Origin: Streptomyces pyxinae | GTDB taxonomy: Bacteria > Actinomycetota > Actinomycetes > Streptomycetales > Streptomycetaceae | Length of the DNA: 64,000 bases | Direction: 5' to 3' | Assembly: GCF_024756275.1 (NCBI RefSeq) | Contig: NZ_JANUGQ010000023.1 | Location: 47,652 to 111,651, forward strand | In this document: piece after piece, positions 50,448-59,013 of the stretch | Layout of the letters: each line of letters opens with the position of its first letter | Numbering within the stretch: position 1 is the stretch's first letter | Notes under the pieces: generated by a model | The model's input: only the letters and a program-made list of their open reading frames with translations | Databases searched by the model: none | Told to the model about the DNA's origin: nothing | Made by a program: the position numbers and the translations under genes

Positions 50448-51223
50448 CACCCGGCCACCTCCGGCCGGACGCTCTCGCCGTGGCCCAGCAGATGCACCCG
50501 CACCCCGGGCGCCAGCCGGGCCGCCTGCCGGACGAACTCGTCGCCCGGGGCGTGGAATTCATGCGGCCGTACGCCGTCCATGCCGATCGGCCAGTAGGTG
50601 CCGTAGTGCACCGGAACCGCCGCCCGGGGGGCCAGCGCGGCCAGCGCCCGGGCCGCCCGCGCCGCGTCCAGATGGCCGTGACCGAGATACGGCCCCCAGC
50701 CGCCGACCGGCAGCAGTGCCACGTCCACCGGGCCGACCGCCCCGGCCATGTCGTCGAACAGCCCGGTGTCCCCGGCGAAGTAGGTGCGTGCGGCGCCCTG
50801 GATCACATAGCCGAGCGCGGGGGAGCGGTGCGGCCCCACCGGCAGCCGGCGGCCGTCGTGCAGCGCGGGCACCGCCCGGATCAGCACGCCGCCGGCCTCG
50901 GTCTCCTCGCCCGCCGCCAGCTCGGTCACCGGCAGCCCGGAGAGCGCCGCCCGCCGGCGCAGCCCCGGCACCGCGCGGGCCGCCCCGCGCGGCACGATCA
51001 GCGGGGTGCCGGGCGCCAGCCGGGCCAGCGACGGCGGATGGAGATGATCGGCGTGCAGATGCGAGATGAGCACCGCGTCGGCCCGTGCCGCGTCGGGCGG
51101 CGGCACCGCGCCCCGGCGCCGGCGCAGATGCGCCAGCCGCCGCACGAAGAGCGGATCGGTGAGGATCCGCACCCCCGAGTCCTCGACCGTACAGGTGGCA
51201 TGTCCCCACCAGGTGATCTCCAC
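50447..51223 (-). CDS. MBL-fold metallo-hydrolase, UlaG-like
   Basis: This 258-residue protein begins MEITWWGHATCTVEDSG and has VLISHLHADHLHPPS, the metal site, YFAGDTGLFDD and PVHYGTYWP, all of the UlaG/YtkL-like hydrolase type. It has two zinc or manganese sites and cuts an unknown phosphoester or lactone. It is coupled to the DedA gene, which suggests a lipid or cell wall link. It is clearly different from the NAPE-PLD-like protein 700 bases away. Confidence 0.9.
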   Translation of the reverse strand: MEITWWGHATCTVEDSGVRILTDPLFVRRLAHLRRRRGAVPPPDAARADAVLISHLHADHLHPPSLARLAPGTPLIVPRGAARAVPGLRRRAALSGLPVTELAAGEETEAGGVLIRAVPALHDGRRLPVGPHRSPALGYVIQGAARTYFAGDTGLFDDMAGAVGPVDVALLPVGGWGPYLGHGHLDAARAARALAALAPRAAVPVHYGTYWPIGMDGVRPHEFHAPGDEFVRQAARLAPGVRVHLLGHGESVRPEVAG

Positions 51224-51315
51224 CGGCGCACCCCTCCTCGCTCCGCTCGCCCCGGTCCGCTCCGCTCGTGTGCCCCGAGCCTACGACCGCACCCCAGGCA
51301 CCGGAGCAGGCGGAG

Positions 51316-51331
51316 TAGGGTCGGGCGCATG
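51316..51331 (+). promoter_or_regulatory. Leaderless promoter of the resolvase-like gene
   Basis: TAGGGT at 51316-51321 is a good -10 and lies only 7 bases before the ATG at 51329; there is no ribosome site. The transcript likely begins at the start codon. Confidence 0.5.
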
Positions 51332-51733
51332 GACGACGTACGCGTGGCGGCGATCGCCAGTCTGACGCCGCTCGAAGAGCTGGACAGCGACCCCTTCCTG
51401 GCCGACACCCGGAGCCAGCACGCCATGTGCGAGCGGTGGGCGGCGGACAAGGGGTACGTCGTCAGCCGGCGGCTCCAGTGCTGCGGACTCCCGCCGGATC
51501 ACCGGGGGTTGTGGGCCGACGTGGAGGCGGGCGAGGTCGATCTCTTCGTGGTGCCCAACGAACGCGTGCTGGAGCGGGCGCTGACCTCGGTCCGGGACTT
51601 CTCGGCGGAGTGCGAGCGCCGGGGCGTGCGGCTGGAGACGGCGGGGCTCGACGAACCGGCGTACGACGCGGCGATGAAGGCGCGGGTGCACCGCAGACTC
51701 TCGATGCCCACGGCCGGCTACCACGGTGGCTGA
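51329..51733 (+). CDS. Orphan serine-recombinase N-terminal-like domain
   Basis: This 134-residue protein follows the outline of a resolvase catalytic domain: VRVAAIASLTP, QHAMCERWAADKGYVVSRRL, GLWADVEAGEVDLFVVPNERVLERALTSVRDFSAECERRGVRL. The active-site Tyr-x-Arg-x-Ser position reads IASLT, so the catalytic Ser and Arg appear to be changed. No DNA-binding part follows. It may be a domesticated or structural relative. It overlaps the next gene start by 8 bases. Confidence 0.55.
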   Translation: MDDVRVAAIASLTPLEELDSDPFLADTRSQHAMCERWAADKGYVVSRRLQCCGLPPDHRGLWADVEAGEVDLFVVPNERVLERALTSVRDFSAECERRGVRLETAGLDEPAYDAAMKARVHRRLSMPTAGYHGG

Positions 51734-54179
51734 GGAGCACCCACCGCCGTCCGGTACGGAGAAGCGACCGTCACCGTCCGGTACGGAGAAGCACCCACCG
51801 CCGTCCCTCCGGGCGGAGCGCCCGTCACCGTCCGGCTCGGCGGAGCGCCCGTCGGCGCTCCGGCCCGAGGAGCCCCAAGAGCCCGAGGGGCCCCAGGAGA
51901 CCGAGGCACCCGAGGAGCTTGGCCGGTCCGAGGAGGCTGCCCGGCCCGAACGGCCCGGCCGCCGGCCGCGCTGGCGGGCGGCCGGCGCCTCGCTGGCCCG
52001 GGTCCTGGTCGTCTGGGCCGTGTCGACGCTCACCATGCTCGCGCTCGCCGGGCTGATGCCGGACTTCCGGCTCCAGTCCGAGGACGGCGAGGCGATCACC
52101 ACCACGGCGGTCACGGCCGCCTGGGGCGCCGGCGCCTTCGGCCTGCTCGGCGCCCTGGTCTGGCCCCTGGTGGTACGGGCGCTGCTGCTGGTGCCGGCAC
52201 TCGTCCTCGGCCTGCTGGTGTTCTTCCTCAACGGCTCCCTGCTGCTGGTCGCGCTCCGGCTGATACCCGACGGCGGGGGCGAGGCGGCCCCGGACAACGC
52301 CGTGGTGGTGGCCGCCGTGATGTCCGCCGTCGCCTCCGCCACCTCCACCGCCCTGGCCGTCCGCGACGACAACGCCTACCGCCGCCGGCTCTCCCGGCTC
52401 GCGGGCCGGCGCGGGTTCGCCGGCCGGGACCCCGGCCCGCCGGCCGGCTCCCCGCCCGGGCTGCTCTTCGTCCAGCTCGACGGCGTCGGCCACCGGGTGC
52501 TGCGGGACGCGGTCGGCCAGGGGCTGATGCCCACGGTCGCCACCTGGCTGCGCACCACCCACCGGCTGACCCCCTGGCGCACCGACTGGTCCAGCCAGAC
52601 CGGCGCCAGCCAGCTCGGCATCCTGCACGGCTCCAACCACGACGTACCGGCCTTCCGCTGGTACGAGAAGGACACCGGCCGGCTGATGGTCACCAACCGG
52701 CCCGCCTCCGCCGCCGAGATGGAGCGGCGGGCGGTGGCCAGGACCGCCGACGGCGGACTGCTCACGGTGGACGGCGCCAGCCGGGGCAACCTCTTCGGCG
52801 GCGGCGCGGAGCAGCTGGCCCTGGTGCTCTCCGGCTCGGCGCGGATGGGCCGGGGCAGCCGCTCCCGCGCCGGGTACTTCGCCTACTTCCGCGACCCGGC
52901 CAACTCCGTCCGTACCGCCGTCTCCTGCACCGCCGAGGTGTTCCGCGAGATCGGCCAGTCGGTCCGCGCCCGGCTCGCGGGGGAGCGGCCCCGGGTCGGC
53001 CGGGGCGGCCTCTACCCGTTCATCCGGGCCTTCGCCACCGTGGTCGAGCGGGACGTGGTGGTCTCCGCCGTGATGGGCGATCTGCTCGCCGGGCGGGCCG
53101 CCGTCTACGCCGATCTGGTGGCGTACGACGAGGTCGCCCACCACTCGGGCCCGCACAGCCGGGACGCGGCGCGGGTGCTGCGGCGGCTCGACCGCTCGCT
53201 GGCGCTGATCGCGGAGGCCGTCGAGCACGCGCCCCGCCCCTACCGGCTGGTGCTCCTCTCCGACCACGGCCAGAGCCCGGGGGAGACCTTCGAGTCCGCG
53301 TACGGTCTCACCTTGAAGGACCTGGTCCGGGCCGCGAGCGGACTGCCCGTCCCGCGCCGCGCCCAGCGCACCCGGAGCGGCGCCGAGGCCCGGTACGCCC
53401 TGCGCAGCGCCGTACGGCTGCCGTCGGCCGAGTGGCAGGAGGAGCCGGCGGCCGGCCACGACTCCGAGCCGGTCGTGCTGGCCTCCGGCAATCTGGGCCT
53501 GATCTCCTTCCCGGACGTGCCGCACCGGCTGACCCGGGAGGAGATCGACCGCCGCCACCCCGCCCTGCTGCGCACCCTCGCCGACCACCCGGGCATCGGC
53601 TTCCTGCTGGTACGGAGCGAACGGCACGGCTCGGTGGTGCTGGCCAGGGACGGCCAGGAGGTCCCGGTCCGGGAGCTCACCGACGGCGGACCGCTGGCGG
53701 TCTTCGGACCGGGCGCGGCCGCGGCGGTACGGCGGACCGACGGCTTCGCGCATGTCGCGGACATCATGGTCAACTCGCGGTACGACCCCGCCACCGGTGA
53801 GGTGCACGCCTTCGAGGAGCAGATCGGCTCGCACGGCGGACTGGGCGGCGAGCAGTCCGAGGCCTTTCTGCTCTCCCCGCTGGTGCTCTCGCCACCGGTC
53901 GGGGAGGGCGGTCGGCTGGTGGGCGCCGAGGCGGTGCACCGGGTGCTGCGCCGCTGGCTGCGCGAGGGCCTCGGCCCCCAGGTGCCCATCGCTCCCGCCG
54001 CTGCCGCCGCCCGTGAGACCTCCGTCCACAAGATCCCGGCCCCCGGCCATGAGACCTCGGCCCCCGGCCTGTCCGGCCCGGCGCCCGGGGACCTGTCACC
54101 GGCCGGCGGCTCCGGGACCGCCGACGCACGTGCCGACACCCCCCGCGAGCCGGCCGGCGACCGGAACACCCGCGCCTGA
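51726..54179 (+). CDS. Holin-type membrane domain fused to alkaline-phosphatase-fold enzyme
   Basis: This 817-residue protein starts with 80 Pro/Ser/Glu-rich residues in repeats, then a holin-4_2-like membrane region (helices at about 91-112, 135-175 and 190-220). The rest is an alkaline phosphatase superfamily domain: FVQLDGVGHRV (metal Asp), WSSQTGASQLGIL (nucleophile Thr or Ser), YDEVAHHSGPHS (metal Asp, His), LLSDHGQSPG (Asp-His) and GSHGGLGGEQ (His). It is probably a membrane-tethered phosphodiesterase or phosphotransferase acting outside the cell. The GTG at 51726 overlaps the previous gene. Confidence 0.85.
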   Translation: MAEEHPPPSGTEKRPSPSGTEKHPPPSLRAERPSPSGSAERPSALRPEEPQEPEGPQETEAPEELGRSEEAARPERPGRRPRWRAAGASLARVLVVWAVSTLTMLALAGLMPDFRLQSEDGEAITTTAVTAAWGAGAFGLLGALVWPLVVRALLLVPALVLGLLVFFLNGSLLLVALRLIPDGGGEAAPDNAVVVAAVMSAVASATSTALAVRDDNAYRRRLSRLAGRRGFAGRDPGPPAGSPPGLLFVQLDGVGHRVLRDAVGQGLMPTVATWLRTTHRLTPWRTDWSSQTGASQLGILHGSNHDVPAFRWYEKDTGRLMVTNRPASAAEMERRAVARTADGGLLTVDGASRGNLFGGGAEQLALVLSGSARMGRGSRSRAGYFAYFRDPANSVRTAVSCTAEVFREIGQSVRARLAGERPRVGRGGLYPFIRAFATVVERDVVVSAVMGDLLAGRAAVYADLVAYDEVAHHSGPHSRDAARVLRRLDRSLALIAEAVEHAPRPYRLVLLSDHGQSPGETFESAYGLTLKDLVRAASGLPVPRRAQRTRSGAEARYALRSAVRLPSAEWQEEPAAGHDSEPVVLASGNLGLISFPDVPHRLTREEIDRRHPALLRTLADHPGIGFLLVRSERHGSVVLARDGQEVPVRELTDGGPLAVFGPGAAAAVRRTDGFAHVADIMVNSRYDPATGEVHAFEEQIGSHGGLGGEQSEAFLLSPLVLSPPVGEGGRLVGAEAVHRVLRRWLREGLGPQVPIAPAAAAARETSVHKIPAPGHETSAPGLSGPAPGDLSPAGGSGTADARADTPREPAGDRNTRA
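51747..51792 (+). repeat. 27-bp direct repeat at the 5' end of the fusion gene
   Basis: CCGTCCGGTACGGAGAAGC occurs at 51747-51765 and 51774-51792 (27-bp period). It encodes a repeated PSGTEK unit in the disordered head of the protein. Confidence 0.8.
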
Positions 54180-54499
54180 CCGGAGCCCGCCACCTGACCG
54201 GGACGCCCCCACCCTGCCGGGGCCTGTCGCCGGGGCACCGGCCCCCGCGCCCGCGCCGCCCGGCCGCGCCGGGACGGACGTCCCCGGGCGGCAGCCGGTC
54301 CCCCGGGGGCGCCGGCGGCGTCGGGGAGCGGTGCTCGCGTTGCTTCCGCGTACCGACAGGAATCGCCGTCCCGGGCCGAGGCGGACGAAGCTTTTCCGTC
54401 GTGAAACCGTGTTCCGCCGGACGAACAGCAGTGATTTGGTGGAGTCTTCACGGTGGCCGACCATGGTCGGGTTTGCACGGCGAAAGGCGCACCACCTCC
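54180..54499. other. 320-bp spacer before the permease gene
   Basis: No gene is seen. The palindrome CGACCATGGTCG lies at 54459-54470, 30 bases before the permease ATG, and the last 130 bases are less GC-rich, as for a promoter region. Confidence 0.4.
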
Positions 54500-55837
54500 A
54501 TGATCACGGACCCCACTCCCGACGAGCGGAGCAAGCACGCCCGCACCTTCGGCCTGCCGATCGCCACCGCGCTGGTCATGGGCAACATCATCGGCGGGGG
54601 CATCTTCCTGCTCCCCGCCTCCGTCGCCCCCTACGGCACGATCAGCCTGGTGGCCTTCGGCGTCCTCACGGCCGGGGCGATCGCCCTGGCGCTGGTCTTC
54701 GGCCGGCTCGCCCAGCGGATGCCGCAGACCGGCGGCCCGTACATCTACGCCCGCGAGGCGTTCGGCGACTTCGCCGGCTTCCTCGCCGCCTGGTCGTACT
54801 GGATCACCACCTGGGTCTCCAACGCGGCCCTCGCCGTGGCCGCCGTCGGCTATCTCGACGTACTGATCCCGGTGCACTCCTCCACCGCCGCCACCGTGGT
54901 CGCCGCGCTGCTGCTCCAGTGGCTGCCGGCCCTCGCCAATCTGGCGGGCACCCGGTACGTGGGAGCCGTCCAACTGGTGGCGACGGTGCTCAAGTTCATC
55001 CCGCTGCTGCTGGTCGCGGTGGGCGGCCTGTTCTTCTTCGACGCCGGCAACCTCGGCCCCTTCCAGACCGGCGGCACCAGCGCGGTGGGCGCGGTCTCGG
55101 CCTCGGCCGCGATCCTGCTCTTCAGCTATCTGGGCGTCGAGTCCGCCGCGGTCAGCGCCGGTGAGGTGCGCGACCCGCAGCGCAATGTCGGGCGCGCCAC
55201 GATACTCGGCACCCTGGGCGCCGCCGTCATCTATCTGCTCGGCACCCTCGCGGTCTTCGGCACCGTCGCCCACGACGAGCTGGTCGGCTCGACGGCGCCC
55301 TTCTCGGCGGCGGTGGACGCCATGTTCGGCGGCACCTGGGGCGGTACCGCCATCGCCTGCATGGCCCTGGTCTCCATGGTGGGCGCGCTCAACGGCTGGA
55401 CCCTGCTCAGCGCCCAGACCCCGTACGCGGCGGCCCGGGACGGCCTCTTCCCGTCCTTCTTCACCCACAAGCGGCGCGGGGTGCCGACCTACGGCGTCCT
55501 GGTCACCGTCGTGCTGGCCTCACTGCTGACGGTGTACAACTACACGGCCGGCTCCCAGCGGGTCTTCGAGATCCTGGTGCTGATCACCACCTTCACCGCC
55601 ACCGTGCCCTATCTGCTCTCCAGCGCCGCCCAGATCTACCACCTGGTCTCGGGCCGCGCGGACCGGGTGAACCGGGGCCGGCTGGTGCGGGACGTCGTCC
55701 TGGCCGTCGCCGCCTTCGCCTTCTCCATGTGGCTGGTCGCGGGTTCCGGGTACGCCGCCGTCTACCAGGGCGTGCTGTTCCTCTTCGCGGGTGTGCTGGT
55801 GTACGCCTGGATGGCGGCCCGCAAGCAGCGCGCCTGA
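54500..55837 (+). CDS. APC-family amino acid permease/antiporter
   Basis: This 445-residue transporter has about 12 helices. It begins with the APC helix 1 motif ALVMGNIIGGGIFLLP and helix 2-3 part RLAQRMPQTGGPYIYAREAFGDFAGFLAAWSYW. The AdiC/ArcD-like features (GVESAAVSAGEVRDPQRNVGRAT; NGWTLLSAQTPYAAARDG) suggest exchange of amino acids and amines. The ribosome site is poor (AAAGG about 12 bases before the ATG). It stands alone. Confidence 0.9.
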   Translation: MITDPTPDERSKHARTFGLPIATALVMGNIIGGGIFLLPASVAPYGTISLVAFGVLTAGAIALALVFGRLAQRMPQTGGPYIYAREAFGDFAGFLAAWSYWITTWVSNAALAVAAVGYLDVLIPVHSSTAATVVAALLLQWLPALANLAGTRYVGAVQLVATVLKFIPLLLVAVGGLFFFDAGNLGPFQTGGTSAVGAVSASAAILLFSYLGVESAAVSAGEVRDPQRNVGRATILGTLGAAVIYLLGTLAVFGTVAHDELVGSTAPFSAAVDAMFGGTWGGTAIACMALVSMVGALNGWTLLSAQTPYAAARDGLFPSFFTHKRRGVPTYGVLVTVVLASLLTVYNYTAGSQRVFEILVLITTFTATVPYLLSSAAQIYHLVSGRADRVNRGRLVRDVVLAVAAFAFSMWLVAGSGYAAVYQGVLFLFAGVLVYAWMAARKQRA

Positions 55838-55988
55838 CACCGCCGGGACAGCCCCCGGGCGTCCGCCGGGGCCGGCCGTACGCGCCCCTCGCGCGCGCCC
55901 GGCGGGGCGGGCTCCGCGCGCTCGCCCGATCGGGCGGTTGGCGGGCCGAACGGGCGACAACCGGTCCGGCCGTGGGCAGGGGACGGCC

Positions 55989-56348
55989 ATGACCGCCACC
56001 GCCCGGACCCCCGCCACCGGCTCCGCCGTGCGCCGGGGCCTGCTGGTGGCGCTGCTGGTCCTGGCCGCCCTGCTGGGCCTGGCGGGCGAGGCCCCCGCCA
56101 CCGGGGCCGAGGCCAGGACGGCCACCGCCGCACCGGCCGGGGCGCCCGACCCCGACCCGGCGGAGACCGAGGCGGCGGTGGCCCGGCGGACGGAGCGCCG
56201 TGCTCCACGTCCCGCCCCTCCGGCGCCGCTGCCGCCGTCCCCCGCCGACCGGACGGCCGCCCCCTCCCCGGTGCGGTGCCCGGCCCCGTACCCCGTCTCT
56301 CCCGCCCAGCCGGTACGCGCCCTGCGGAGCGTGGTCCTGCGCTGCTGA
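55989..56348 (+). CDS. Small secreted Pro-rich protein
   Basis: This 119-residue protein has an N-terminal signal segment (RRGLLVALLVLAALLGLAGEAPATGAEA) and an Ala/Pro/Arg-rich mature part ending in VRCPAPYP...VVLRC with two cysteines. I do not recognise it. A 62-codon gene follows 61 bases later and they may be co-transcribed. Confidence 0.55.
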   Translation: MTATARTPATGSAVRRGLLVALLVLAALLGLAGEAPATGAEARTATAAPAGAPDPDPAETEAAVARRTERRAPRPAPPAPLPPSPADRTAAPSPVRCPAPYPVSPAQPVRALRSVVLRC

Positions 56349-56409
56349 TCGGCCCCGCCGACCCAGCCCCACCGACCACCTCTCCTCCAGGCGAAGGAGC
56401 TTCACCGGC

Positions 56410-56598
56410 ATGCCTGTCGACCTTTTCGCGGCGCTCAACGCCCTGGTGCGCGCCGAGCTGGCCCGTACCCTCACCAGCACCACCCGGCCGTCCCGCCCGC
56501 CCGCCGACCCGGCCGACCCGGTCGAACCGCTGCCCGGGCGGGCCGGCACGCCTCCCGTCCCGGCCGTCCCCGCGCCGGAGCCGGACCCGTCCGGCTGA
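56410..56598 (+). CDS. 62-residue small protein of unknown function
   Basis: The product begins MPVDLFAALNALVRAELARTL, a likely amphipathic helix, and ends in a Pro/Asp-rich tail. AAGGAG lies 9 bases before the ATG, and a strong terminator follows at once. These signals argue for a real gene. Its role may be linked to the secreted protein upstream. Confidence 0.6.
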   Translation: MPVDLFAALNALVRAELARTLTSTTRPSRPPADPADPVEPLPGRAGTPPVPAVPAPEPDPSG

Positions 56599-56606
56599 CC
56601 CCGGCC

Positions 56607-56646
56607 GGCCGGCCGTCCGCCACCGCCCGGCGGCGGACGGCCGGCC
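56607..56646. terminator. 15-bp hairpin terminator
   Basis: GGCCGGCCGTCCGCC at 56607-56621 pairs perfectly with its complement at 56632-56646, loop 10 bases, followed by TCTT. It lies between the small gene and the convergent lysR gene and can serve both. Confidence 0.82.
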
Positions 56647-56743
56647 TCTTCCGCGTACGGGACACGAGGCACGGGGTACGCGCCGGGGGAGCCCGCCACC
56701 CGGGCACGGCCCTGCCGTCCACGTCGCCCCGTACCGGGCCGGT

Positions 56744-57667
56744 TCAGCCGCCGGCGGGTTCGGAGAGTCCGGCGGCGGCCTCCGCCAGCGCCTCCAGCAC
56801 CGGCCGGATCAGCGGATGCTCTCCGGCACCCCGGCGCACGGCGGCGAAGACCCGCCGGAAGGCGGCCGGGCCCGCGACCGGCCGGACCACCACGTCCGCC
56901 AGCGCGATGCCCCGCAGCGCCGAGCGCGGCACCAGCGCCACCCCGGCCCCCGCCCCGGCCAGCGCCACCACCGCCCGGAAGTCGTCCGAGGTGTGCGCCA
57001 GACGCGGCTCGAACCCGGCCAGCTCACAGGCGAGCAGCACCATGTCATGGCAGGGGTTCCCCGGATACGGGGCGATCCAGTCGCTCTCCGCCAGCGCCTC
57101 CAGCGCCACCTCGGCCTCCCGGCCCAGTGGATGGCCGGCCCGCAGCACCGCGTCGAACGGCTCCGCGTACAGCGGCACCCGGACCAGCCGGCGGTCGCCC
57201 TCGCGCGGCGCGCCCCGGTACTCCACGGCCACCGCCACATCGGCCTCGCCGTCCAGCACCAGCGGCAGCGACTCGTCACCCTCGGCGTCCCTGACCCGCA
57301 CCCGGAGGCCGGGGTTCCGCTCCGCCAGCCGGCCGATCGCCGGGGCCAGCACCTCCGCGATGCCGGTCGCGAACGCGGCCACCGTCACCTCCCCGGCGGT
57401 ACCGCCCGCGTAGGCCGCCAGCTCCGCCTCGGCCCGCTCCAGCTGGGCCAGCACCTCGTTGGCGTGCTCCAGCAGGATCGCCCCGGCGGCCGTCAGCCGG
57501 ACGCCCCGGCCGCTCCGGGTCAGCAGGGTGTGCCCGGTCTCCTGCTCCAGGGCCGCGAGTTGCTGGGAGACGGCCGAGGGGGTCAGATACAGCGCGGCGG
57601 CCGCGGCGGTCACCGTACGGTGGTCCGCCGCGGCCCGCAGCACACGCAGTCGCCGGGGATCGATCAC
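56744..57667 (-). CDS. LysR-family transcriptional regulator
   Basis: This 307-residue regulator has the N-terminal winged helix (RRLRVLRAAADHRTVTAAAAALYLTPSAVSQQLAALEQETG) and the two-lobed effector domain. It starts with GTG inside the kbl stop (GTGA). It is thus the last gene of the tdh-kbl operon, unusual for LysR regulators, which most often diverge from their targets. It may sense threonine or glycine breakdown products, which is inferred. Confidence 0.92.
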   Translation of the reverse strand: MIDPRRLRVLRAAADHRTVTAAAAALYLTPSAVSQQLAALEQETGHTLLTRSGRGVRLTAAGAILLEHANEVLAQLERAEAELAAYAGGTAGEVTVAAFATGIAEVLAPAIGRLAERNPGLRVRVRDAEGDESLPLVLDGEADVAVAVEYRGAPREGDRRLVRVPLYAEPFDAVLRAGHPLGREAEVALEALAESDWIAPYPGNPCHDMVLLACELAGFEPRLAHTSDDFRAVVALAGAGAGVALVPRSALRGIALADVVVRPVAGPAAFRRVFAAVRRGAGEHPLIRPVLEALAEAAAGLSEPAGG

Positions 57668-58845
57668 CCGGCCATTGTCGCGCGGGCGTCCACGAACGCG
57701 GCCACCGCCCGCTCCACGTCCCGCGCCGAGTGCGCCGCCGAGAGCTGGACCCGGATCCGGGCCTGGCCCATCGGCACCACCGGGTAGGAGAAGCCGATCA
57801 CATAGACCCCGCGCTCCAGGAGCAGTTCGGCCATCCGGCCGGCCTCCGCCGCGTCCCCGATCATCACCGGGGCGATCGCGTGGTCACCGGGCAGGATCTC
57901 GAAGCCCTCCTCGGCCATCCGGGAGCGGAAGAGCTTGGTGTTGGCGACCAGCGTCTCGCGCAGGTCACCGGCGGACTCCAGCAGGTCCAGCACCTTCAGC
58001 GAGGCGGCGGCGATCACCGGCGCCAGCGAGTTCGAGAAGAGATACGGGCGGGACCGCTGGCGCAGCAGCTCCACGATCTCCGCGCGGGCCGCGACATAGC
58101 CGCCGGACGCGCCGCCCAGCGCCTTGCCCAGGGTGCCGGTGATGATGTCCACCCGGTCCATCACCCCGTGCAGCTCCGGGGTGCCGCGCCCCTCGGGGCC
58201 GACGAAGCCGACCGCGTGCGAGTCGTCCACCATCACCATGGCGTCGTACCGCTCCGCCAGGTCGCAGATCTCCGACAGCGGCGCCACATAGCCGTCCATG
58301 GAGAAGACGCCGTCGGTCACGATCAGCCGGCGCCGGGCGTCCCGGGTCTCCTGGAGCTGCTTCTCCAGATCGGCCATGTCCCGATTGGCGTACCGGTGGC
58401 GGCGCGCCTTGGAGAGCCGGATGCCGTCGATGATCGAGGCGTGGTTGAGAGCGTCGGAGATCACCGCGTCCTCGGCGCCGAGCAGGGTCTCGAAGACACC
58501 ACCGTTGGCGTCGAAGCAGGAGGAGTAGAGGATGGTGTCCTCCTGCCCCAGGAACGCCGACAGCCGCCGCTCCAGCTCCTTGTGGATCTCCTGGGTGCCG
58601 CAGATGAACCGTACCGAGGCCATGCCGTAGCCCCAGCGGTCCAGGGCGTCCTTGGCGGCGGCCACCACCTCGGGGTGGTCGGCCAGGCCCAGGTAGTTGT
58701 TGGCGCAGAAGTTCAGCACCTCGCCCGAGGGGACGGAGACGGAGGCGCTCTGCGGGGTGCCGATGACCCGCTCCGGCTTGTAGAGCCCGGCGTCCCGGAT
58801 CTCGTCGAGGGTGGCGCGCAGCTCGTCACGGACGGAGGCGAACAT
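57664..58845 (-). CDS. kbl: Glycine C-acetyltransferase (2-amino-3-ketobutyrate CoA ligase)
   Basis: This 393-residue PLP enzyme splits 2-amino-3-oxobutanoate with CoA into glycine and acetyl-CoA, the second step of threonine breakdown. It has FCANNYLGLADHPEVV, RFICGTQEIHKELE, ILYSSCFDANGG, VDDSHAVGFVG and the PLP lysine Lys241 in GTLGKALGG. Length matches the family. GGAG lies about 10 bases before the ATG. It follows tdh with a 168-base gap on the same strand. Confidence 0.96.
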   Translation of the reverse strand: MFASVRDELRATLDEIRDAGLYKPERVIGTPQSASVSVPSGEVLNFCANNYLGLADHPEVVAAAKDALDRWGYGMASVRFICGTQEIHKELERRLSAFLGQEDTILYSSCFDANGGVFETLLGAEDAVISDALNHASIIDGIRLSKARRHRYANRDMADLEKQLQETRDARRRLIVTDGVFSMDGYVAPLSEICDLAERYDAMVMVDDSHAVGFVGPEGRGTPELHGVMDRVDIITGTLGKALGGASGGYVAARAEIVELLRQRSRPYLFSNSLAPVIAAASLKVLDLLESAGDLRETLVANTKLFRSRMAEEGFEILPGDHAIAPVMIGDAAEAGRMAELLLERGVYVIGFSYPVVPMGQARIRVQLSAAHSARDVERAVAAFVDARATMAG

Positions 58846-59013
58846 GGTGAAGCAGCTCCTGGGAGTCGGCCCCCGGAAGGGGGCGGGTCGAACGGTTCCG
58901 GTACGGCGGTCCCGAGGCCCCGAACCCGGTGGGGCGGCCCGCGGGTACCGCGGACGGGGCCGGTGAAGGGGCCGGGCGCTCCGGCGGGTGCGGGCGGTTC
59001 GGCCGGTCGGCGG

